Shown: positions 41,792 to 47,427 of the stretch, piece after piece
How the letters are laid out: each line of letters begins with the position of its first letter
Position numbering within the stretch: the first letter of the stretch is position 1
DNA from: a virus
IMG/VR virus record: IMGVR_UViG_3300042154_002710
Coordinates: 1-47,427 of that record
Direction: 5' to 3' (one strand)
DNA: 47,427 nucleotides
Notes under the pieces: generated by a model
Told to the model about the DNA's origin: nothing
What the model saw: the letters and a program-made list of their open reading frames with translations, nothing else
Databases searched by the model: none
Made by a program: the position numbers and the translations under genes

Positions 41792-43756
41792 TCAAAGCGG
41801 TTCGTAGCGGAGACACTCCCAGGTCGCGAATTCCCCGGGGCCGGGCCACGCCGGCGGGGTTACCCAATCACTCAGGGTCTCGAACTCGGACGATGGCTCC
41901 AACTCAACGGGAGTGCGCGACACCTCATCGCCCCAGCCGTCGGGCAAGTCCCGCTTCACCTCTACGGCCTGGTCGAGGGGATCGTCACTCGGCCTTGGGA
42001 TGTCGGCTTCGGTAGGGTCGTCGCTGGGGGTGTCGAGCGGAATGCGGGTGAGGAGATAGCTCGACGGAGATTGATACCATGGGTGCCGGGCATTGGGGTG
42101 GATGGCCGTGTCGGCATTGTATGACAGCGCCCCGAATACCGCAGTGTCGGTGACGAGGTCGTCGGTGTAGCGGCCGCCAGCGTCAACGACCACGTCGCCG
42201 GTGAGGACTTGACTGCCAGAAGGGTCGTCGCCGCAGGTGTCCGGGTTGGTGCCGGTGATCGACCAGTTGACCGAGATGGCCGCCTTCTCATACCACGCAG
42301 GGGTGGCCGGGTCCCCGATTGCTGGGTCGAAATTCCGGAAGCCCCAAGAGCCACCAGCGCGGGTCTTGAACTCTACCGCCATGGCGGCGATTGCGCCGGT
42401 GATGTCTGCCTCCGCCACGGCAACCCACGCGCCGTCGATCCACTCTTCGATGTCCCCCGGTTCGACCAAGTAACGGAAATACACGCTGTTGACCGCGGCT
42501 GGAGCGTGATCATCCCAATAGACCGCAGGCGTCCTCGGGGGCTCGCCAGGCTCTTCGCTCATCACCAACGTGAAATCCGATTCGTCCGCGTCGCCGTCAG
42601 CATTCCAGTCCATGTTGCAGGCCAAACGGAAACGGCGGCCGGGCACCAGGCTGACCACGCGGACCAGAAGGCCACAATCGCCATCTTCGCCGGTCGAGTT
42701 GGCCCCGACACTGGAGTTGGTGCCGGCGGAGATTTCCCAAGGCGCGAAGTTGACATCGTCCCGCTCGATCGCTGCGCGGGGCCACTCCCCGAGCGCGTCG
42801 GAGGAGGTCGTCACCTCATCGGACAGCGTGATGGTCGCGGTGCCTGTATTCCAAAGTGTGGCGGCGACGGCCGAGCTGAGGCGATCGATTGGGGCAGACT
42901 CGCGAATCACATAGTCAACCACGGCCACGTAGCCTGCGGGGATGTCGGCTTTGAGGTTGAACCGGACGCGGCCGCGGCCCACTCTGCCATAGGTGCCATC
43001 CGGGCTTTCGGTTTCGTAAATGACCGTGCTGCCCCCGGTGGCTTCGCGGAACTCCTCTGACTCCAACATCCACTCGTCGAGCAGCGTGCTTATGGTGGTC
43101 GTGGTGACCTCGCTGGAGAGGGTGTAATCCAACGCGCCGGATGGCGTGAACCCGCTCACGGTTGGGTATGCCCAAGTGGCTTCGGTTCCGCTGACCGGCG
43201 TAGTGGCGGCGGGTGGGAGGACGTCGACGGGAGTGCCGGCGATGAAGATGCAGCTCAGTCCGGACGGCGTCCACGAGTTCGTGGTGCGCTGAAAAGTTCC
43301 GGTGCTGTTAGATTCAATCGTCACCTCGTAAGCCGTTTCATCGATCTCCTCGGTCCCTGGGTCATCGGCTGTGGTGTCAAAAGTCCAATCCCAAGTTTCG
43401 ACCCAGTCAGAAGCCACGCGTTGATCGTCCACTTGCCCGGCGCAACTCCCCGAAGAGACTAGCCTGCGGGCGGTGCCGGTAATTTCCAACACGGCGTAAC
43501 GCTTTGGGACGTCCTCACAAGCCGTGCCGTAGGCGGGAAACCCCCAACCGCCCTGGTCCCGGATCTGCCAGTCGTCGTCTGCCAGTTCTGACGGCTCCCA
43601 GGGCAGGCGTGACCACGTTCGGCCCATCGCGGAAGTCGCGTCCGCCACCGGTGCTGGCAGCCAACCGGGACAACCGCTTCCGCCGTCCACCGGGATGGTG
43701 CCGGGGAAGCCGGGCGGCTGGACGCCTTCAAAATCGGTGGACGCTTGCCAGGGCAT
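41792..43756 (-). CDS. beta-rich tail/virion protein with a calcium-loop motif, 654 aa
   Basis: The protein is serine-, threonine- and glycine-rich with long beta-prone stretches and few lysines, typical of phage tail or receptor proteins. Near residue 395 it has CNMDWNADGDADESDF, a D-x-N-x-D-G-D-x-D-x-x-D loop that matches the dockerin/EF-hand calcium-binding pattern. No enzyme motif is seen. The start at 43756 (MPWQASTDFEGVQPPG) forms an ATGA overlap with the previous gene; the longer frame upstream overlaps that gene out of phase and is rejected. Confidence 0.55.
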   Translation of the reverse strand: MPWQASTDFEGVQPPGFPGTIPVDGGSGCPGWLPAPVADATSAMGRTWSRLPWEPSELADDDWQIRDQGGWGFPAYGTACEDVPKRYAVLEITGTARRLVSSGSCAGQVDDQRVASDWVETWDWTFDTTADDPGTEEIDETAYEVTIESNSTGTFQRTTNSWTPSGLSCIFIAGTPVDVLPPAATTPVSGTEATWAYPTVSGFTPSGALDYTLSSEVTTTTISTLLDEWMLESEEFREATGGSTVIYETESPDGTYGRVGRGRVRFNLKADIPAGYVAVVDYVIRESAPIDRLSSAVAATLWNTGTATITLSDEVTTSSDALGEWPRAAIERDDVNFAPWEISAGTNSSVGANSTGEDGDCGLLVRVVSLVPGRRFRLACNMDWNADGDADESDFTLVMSEEPGEPPRTPAVYWDDHAPAAVNSVYFRYLVEPGDIEEWIDGAWVAVAEADITGAIAAMAVEFKTRAGGSWGFRNFDPAIGDPATPAWYEKAAISVNWSITGTNPDTCGDDPSGSQVLTGDVVVDAGGRYTDDLVTDTAVFGALSYNADTAIHPNARHPWYQSPSSYLLTRIPLDTPSDDPTEADIPRPSDDPLDQAVEVKRDLPDGWGDEVSRTPVELEPSSEFETLSDWVTPPAWPGPGEFATWECLRYEPL

Positions 43757-44340
43757 CAGTGACGGACGAAGTCGATGTTTCGCGTGAAGGTGGTAGTGCC
43801 GGCGTCGGTGGTGACGTTCGAGAGGTGGTCCCGGGTGTAGATGCTGCCCTTCCCGGTGGAGGCTACCTTGCCGGTTGTGGAGTTGTAGGTCCCGAGCATC
43901 AAGACCAAGGTCCCCGGCAGCTCGCCGGCCGCCCCCCAGGCGGAGGTCACTTCGCTGTCTTCCGCCGCGCCAGAAACGAGCCACCATTCGATGAGGGTGA
44001 GTCGGTCGGCAAATGTAGAGATCGTGGCTTTGGCGAAAAAGTAGCGGTCGGCGCTGGCCGCGACATCGAGATACCAGACCGTGTTCCCGGGAAGGCGCTG
44101 GTTCCAGGTGCCGAAGGTGAACCACACGCGCACGTTCCCTGATGCAGGGCCGGATGCGGGGGCACCGTGGATAGCCGGCCGGGTGAGACTGAGCGTGAGG
44201 GCGCTGAGATCCACCGTGGTGCTTTCAACCGCCTCAACGCGGCGGCGGATCTGAATCGTCTCCTGAGGCTCCCGCACTCTCGGACCGAAGATCGCCGGAG
44301 CGCGTCGGTAATCTGGTAGGGTAATCCGTTCGTCGTCCAT
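43756..44340 (-). CDS. hypothetical tail-associated protein, 194 aa
   Basis: After a basic N-terminal helix (RREPQETIQIRRRVEAVEST-like) the protein is beta-rich (VRVWFTFGTWNQRLPGNTVW). It has no known motif. It lies between two large beta-rich proteins, 3 bases after the previous gene and overlapping the next by ATGA, so it is probably a structural partner of both. A GGAG lies 8 bases before its ATG, one of very few possible Shine-Dalgarno sites in the window, but it may be chance. Confidence 0.5.
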   Translation of the reverse strand: MDDERITLPDYRRAPAIFGPRVREPQETIQIRRRVEAVESTTVDLSALTLSLTRPAIHGAPASGPASGNVRVWFTFGTWNQRLPGNTVWYLDVAASADRYFFAKATISTFADRLTLIEWWLVSGAAEDSEVTSAWGAAGELPGTLVLMLGTYNSTTGKVASTGKGSIYTRDHLSNVTTDAGTTTFTRNIDFVRH

Positions 44341-44343
44341 GAT

Positions 44344-45618
44344 TCAAACTCCAGTGGTCCACCCGGTTGACGCCGGGGCGACGGGTTTATCTACGACGAC
44401 CTTGGTCTTCAAAAACCCTCCGCGGAACGGCGTTTGGACTTCGGAGGCGACCATGGTGTCGGGCCACGACGTGAAATTCGTTGCGCTGAAATACCGCTTT
44501 GATCCGACGTTCTGCTCGTAAACGGGGTCGTCAGTGGCGAGGATGTCGCATTGCGCAAAAATTTTGCCATGTAGGCACTCTGAGATGTTGAGAGTGTAGT
44601 AGGGGCTGGAGTAGTAAATCCGAGTCGGGAGAAACTGCTCGGGCACCACGACATCAGTGAACGGCGTCGACTTCCACGTCCGAGTGATGACGGCACGGCA
44701 AGGGCCGTTGTAGCCCTCTGGCTCAAAACGGATCGCTGGGTAGATGTCCGTGCCGCCGTCATTACGGACCCAGTCGAGGAACTCAAGTTGGTTGAGGACC
44801 GGCGGCCAATAGTAGTTCTCCGTGGTCTCCCACGGGGCTGAGTCCACGGCGACCACCCCGCCGGAAAATGTACCCGAAATGACCGTCTCGGAGGTGATCG
44901 AGTACCAGTGGTCAGAGAGCTGTTGACCTACTCGTTGGATCCCGGAAGCCTGGAGCCCCCAGAAGGTGTTGGTCGGGGTGCCGAAGAGCGTCTCGGCCGT
45001 GAGCCCGCCGGACACGACCTCCGTCGCGTAGTAGAGGGTCTCTGTGGAACTCAGTGCCCGGCCGTTCAGACTGTCCACCCCGAGCTGGGTGATCGTCGAC
45101 CGTTTGATGTAGGTCCGGACCTCGAAGACGTAGAGTGGGTTGAGGGTCTCATCGGCCCCACGCTGCTCTTTTCCGACGAAGACGTAACCCGAGAACAGGT
45201 CCAGCGGGACGTTCGGCATCGCCGCCCCCGGGGCAGGTGACAGCGGGTCGTAACCCGACCGACGGGTGAGGTAGGTCCGCGTGATCGCGTTGAACCGCCG
45301 GCCGCCGAGATCCGCCGTCGAGTGCTCCCAGTTGTATTCCTCCTGGTTGACCCGATCGGACGCATAATACCACCGCGACCATTTGTCCGGGGTCTGCGGG
45401 GACACGAACACCAGCTTGTGGTCTGGGTAGCGCCCCGTGTCGCGGTAGGAGTCACCGTAGGCCCACCCTTTGTTCGCCGGGAGGTCGCCGTTGCGCTCGA
45501 CGAAGAACAGAAACTCCGCCTTCGAGGGCGTCGGCCAGAGGAACACCGGGTCGATGCTCGGTGCCGGACTGCGCGGTTGCGGGTCTCGCGGTTCAGGCGG
45601 TTGCGGCGGCTTCGGCAT
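44344..45618 (-). CDS. tail/virion structural protein, 424 aa
   Basis: A proline-rich head (MPKPPQPPEPRDPQPRSPAP) precedes a beta-rich body with many tyrosine and tryptophan residues (RWYYASDRVNQEEYNWEHST). There is no catalytic motif, signal peptide or transmembrane helix. The size and composition suit a tail or baseplate protein. It is followed 3 bases later by the next gene. Function is inferred from place and composition. Confidence 0.5.
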   Translation of the reverse strand: MPKPPQPPEPRDPQPRSPAPSIDPVFLWPTPSKAEFLFFVERNGDLPANKGWAYGDSYRDTGRYPDHKLVFVSPQTPDKWSRWYYASDRVNQEEYNWEHSTADLGGRRFNAITRTYLTRRSGYDPLSPAPGAAMPNVPLDLFSGYVFVGKEQRGADETLNPLYVFEVRTYIKRSTITQLGVDSLNGRALSSTETLYYATEVVSGGLTAETLFGTPTNTFWGLQASGIQRVGQQLSDHWYSITSETVISGTFSGGVVAVDSAPWETTENYYWPPVLNQLEFLDWVRNDGGTDIYPAIRFEPEGYNGPCRAVITRTWKSTPFTDVVVPEQFLPTRIYYSSPYYTLNISECLHGKIFAQCDILATDDPVYEQNVGSKRYFSATNFTSWPDTMVASEVQTPFRGGFLKTKVVVDKPVAPASTGWTTGV

Positions 45619-45655
45619 GGGCGTAGGGAATCACAGAACGTCGTGGGGCAGCAAG

Positions 45656-46270
45656 TCAGGAGATGGGGCCGTCGATCAGGATGTACCAGATGATGTCGAC
45701 CCCGGCCCGCTCGGTGGTCTTCCAGATGTCCCAGAGGATGTCGTCGGCCACGCCGCGGGGGAGAGTTTGGCATCCTTCGGAGCTGGTGCCGTTTACGCCC
45801 CCTGGGTGGCAGTTGATGGCGTAGTAGCCGGCCTCGACATAGTTGCGTGGGTCGCCCGACTTATAGGTCCGGGTCACGCTGAAGCGGCCATCATTGGGCA
45901 CCTTGGCCTTGCGAGCTTCCTCGGGGGTGAACTGCCGTAACGCCGGGGTGCGGCCTTTGTGCGGGCCGCGCCGGAAGGGCCAGCACCCGGTGTTGAGGAC
46001 CGCCATTGGCTTTCCCGCCCCGGAGTTCCAGCCATATCGGCTCGGGTCGGTATTTGCGTCCGTCTTGCGCAGCTTTTTGGGTGCGATGAAATACCAGGCG
46101 TCGTCCCAAATCCCCGGATCGTTGCCGGGGGTCGGCCCCATAGACCGAGGCCAATAGCCGCGGAAAGCAATAATGACGTGGCTGGGGAACGGCAAGCCCG
46201 GTCCTGAACGCGCCCATTCTTCTTTGGCGAGAGCTACGACAGTTTCGCGTGATGCTTGGGGGGTTTTCAT
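45656..46270 (-). CDS. L,D-transpeptidase (YkuD)-like lysin candidate, 204 aa
   Basis: Residues about 148-172 read YYAINCHPGGVNGTSSEGCQ, matching the H-x...-[ST]-x-G-C catalytic pattern of YkuD-type enzymes acting on peptidoglycan peptides, with C169 as the likely nucleophile. The upstream part contains GCWPFRRGPHKGR and no signal peptide. In this operon position a cell-wall-degrading or tail-associated lysin is expected, and no holin is seen next to it. The ATG at 46270 overlaps the end of a proline-glutamate repeat from the preceding gene. The call is by motif only. Confidence 0.5.
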   Translation of the reverse strand: MKTPQASRETVVALAKEEWARSGPGLPFPSHVIIAFRGYWPRSMGPTPGNDPGIWDDAWYFIAPKKLRKTDANTDPSRYGWNSGAGKPMAVLNTGCWPFRRGPHKGRTPALRQFTPEEARKAKVPNDGRFSVTRTYKSGDPRNYVEAGYYAINCHPGGVNGTSSEGCQTLPRGVADDILWDIWKTTERAGVDIIWYILIDGPIS

Positions 46271-46341
46271 GGCTCAGGCTCAGGCTCAGGCTACGGCTCG
46301 GGTTCTGGTTCTGGTTCTGGTTCTGGTTCCGGCTCGGGTTC
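46267..46341 (-). repeat. degenerate Pro-Glu (CCNGAR) repeat array
   Basis: On the minus strand CCTGAG, CCAGAA and related hexamers repeat about twelve times across the 3' end of one gene and into the start of the next. A TAG interrupts the array at 46291-46293. Hexamer units keep the frame when copies are gained or lost. Confidence 0.75.
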
Positions 46342-46647
46342 AGGCACGATAGACTGCGCAGCGATCCAAGTCCGCAACGGGCCAAGGGCAACCAACACCG
46401 CCTGCATCGCCGCCGCCACCTCTGGCACCTCCGCGACGGCATCCCAAAGGCGGTCGGTCTCGATGTTCTCGAGCAACTCGCCGGGTCCGATCTTCGGCAC
46501 GGTCGGATCAAACGGCAGGAGCTGGATCTGCACGCGGCCTGAGTTGATCGCGGGCGAATGCACGACGAGGTTGTAAATCCACTGCTCGGTGTATGTCTCT
46601 GCGGGAACCGCGGGGACGACGATGGGTTGCTCGGGGATGATGGGCAT
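46291..46647 (-). CDS. tail-associated protein with a Pro-Glu repeat tail, 118 aa
   Basis: The first 100 residues (MPIIPEQPIVVPAVPAETYT...) are helical with conserved-looking VAAAMQAVLVALGPLRTWIA. The last 16 or so residues are alternating Pro-Glu. The frame stops at a TAG (46293-46291), but the repeat continues for seven more codons of Pro-Glu to a TGA at 46269-46267 that overlaps the next gene's ATG. This suggests the longer form is ancestral and the TAG arose by mutation within the array, or is read through. Confidence 0.55.
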   Translation of the reverse strand: MPIIPEQPIVVPAVPAETYTEQWIYNLVVHSPAINSGRVQIQLLPFDPTVPKIGPGELLENIETDRLWDAVAEVPEVAAAMQAVLVALGPLRTWIAAQSIVPEPEPEPEPEPEPEPEP

Positions 46648-46659
46648 GGGAGTGGGTGG

Positions 46660-47427
46660 TTAGAGTGACGCGGCAGACAAGACGCCAAGATCGCTGATCG
46701 TGACGCGGTAGCGGGTGCCGTTGGGGGATTTGAGGATGATGCCTTTGGTGCTGTCGGTGACTTCGATGTCGCCGCTAGCGGTGAGGTTGCCAGCCAAGGA
46801 CAAATCAGCCGTTGCTGCTCCGGTAGCCCGCAGCACCATATCTCGACGGAGATAGGGATCGACTCCCTGCCATGCGGGTGCAAATACAAGCTCGCCTACC
46901 TCCGCACCCGCCGTTGCGGTTGCGATTGCTCCTCCGAAAAAGCCGACGTTTTTTAGATTGTTGGCAGCGTTTGGGATCTCGAAAAAACATCCAATCCCCA
47001 TTCCTGCCGATGTTGTGCCGCTGGAGTTTTGTCGCTTAAATCGTGTGGCTGCACGAAAATCGCCGGTCGCTGCTGTCGAGCGAGTCACGTCAAGGACCGG
47101 ATACGATGTGGATGTGACAGCCAATCCGCTGTTTGCAGTGATGCTGCCGCTTGTGGTGATGTTGCCATCAGCCGCAACAGTCATCCTCGTCGCCCCGCCC
47201 GTGACGAACTCCAGCCTGTTGTCAGCCGCCCCGCTGCCCAGCCCCTCCGCGACGATCTGCGCTACGCCCGCCGATGACATCTTCAGCGCGAGGCGGCGGT
47301 AGTCTCCTGCCCCGGTGTAGGTGCCGTAGATGCGGGATTCTTGCGCTGCGTTGCCGTTGCGCTGGGCTAGGGTGTTGGCGGCGTCTCTTTGTAGATAAAG
47401 GTCGTATGTTCCACCTTCAGCATTGGC
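46660..47427 (-). CDS. tail fibre protein, 5' end outside window
   Basis: The frame is open to the right window edge, giving 255 visible residues and a stop at 46660. It contains the repeating GGATRMTVAADGNITTSGSI and NLTASGDIEVTDSTKG pattern, in which each short beta unit ends in a glycine turn, as in phage tail-fibre and tail-spike stems and heads. The visible part ends RYRVTISDLGVLSAASL. It is the first gene of the visible late operon; the capsid, portal and terminase genes would lie further right. An internal ATG at 47280 is within the same frame and is not used as the start. Confidence 0.65.
   Translation of the reverse strand, partial: ANAEGGTYDLYLQRDAANTLAQRNGNAAQESRIYGTYTGAGDYRRLALKMSSAGVAQIVAEGLGSGAADNRLEFVTGGATRMTVAADGNITTSGSITANSGLAVTSTSYPVLDVTRSTAATGDFRAATRFKRQNSSGTTSAGMGIGCFFEIPNAANNLKNVGFFGGAIATATAGAEVGELVFAPAWQGVDPYLRRDMVLRATGAATADLSLAGNLTASGDIEVTDSTKGIILKSPNGTRYRVTISDLGVLSAASL

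Overview
The window is part of a bacteriophage genome (or a prophage) with high GC content. It was read without database searches. The plus strand from 1 to about 17.4 kb carries an early and replication region. The minus strand from 47.4 kb back to 17.4 kb carries one long late transcription unit of tail, virion and glycan genes. Terminase, portal and major capsid genes are not visible and probably lie beyond the right edge. A 5169-residue virion-type polyvalent protein downstream of an adaptor-like protein fits a short-tailed (podovirus-like) phage, but this is inference. Few genes have a Shine-Dalgarno sequence. Many starts read ACC-ATG or overlap the previous stop as ATGA. This suggests a host lineage that initiates without strong Shine-Dalgarno pairing, such as Verrucomicrobiota or Bacteroidota. 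The host cannot be fixed from the sequence.

Layout. From 1 to 4956 lies a packed run of small, mostly unrecognised early genes. It includes three proteins that each appear to hold two AP2-like DNA-binding repeats. A tRNA 3'-end-like sequence (4958-5004), possibly an attachment core, separates this run from a minus-strand HNH-type gene. A control region with two inverted repeats (5561-5728) precedes a small XRE-like regulator. The replication block follows: primase-helicase, a small coiled protein, a strongly structured RNA (about 9091-9296), a DUF2800-type nuclease, a DUF2815-type protein, a terminator, a family A DNA polymerase, a SLOG protein, a VRR-NUC nuclease, an SNF2-type helicase, an HNH homing endonuclease, a winged-helix protein and a small coiled protein.

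The late strand, read from right to left, holds a partial tail fibre, a proline-glutamate-tailed protein, a likely L,D-transpeptidase-type lysin and three large beta-rich tail proteins. Next comes a six-gene sugar cassette (glycosyltransferases, FkbM methyltransferase, WcbI-like protein, fucosyltransferase fusion). It is followed by an adaptor-like protein, two internal-virion-type proteins, the giant polyvalent protein and a cysteine-rich protein.

The most unusual points are these. The HNH gene sits behind a helicase whose 3' end was apparently replaced, and the displaced original 3' end survives downstream. Four replication proteins share an acidic C-terminal D-x-F-[ED]-V tail, written with different codons. 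A structured RNA sits in front of the nuclease gene. The giant protein combines helicase, acetyltransferase-like, ADP-ribosyltransferase-like and two zincin motifs. The sugar cassette sits inside the virion operon.
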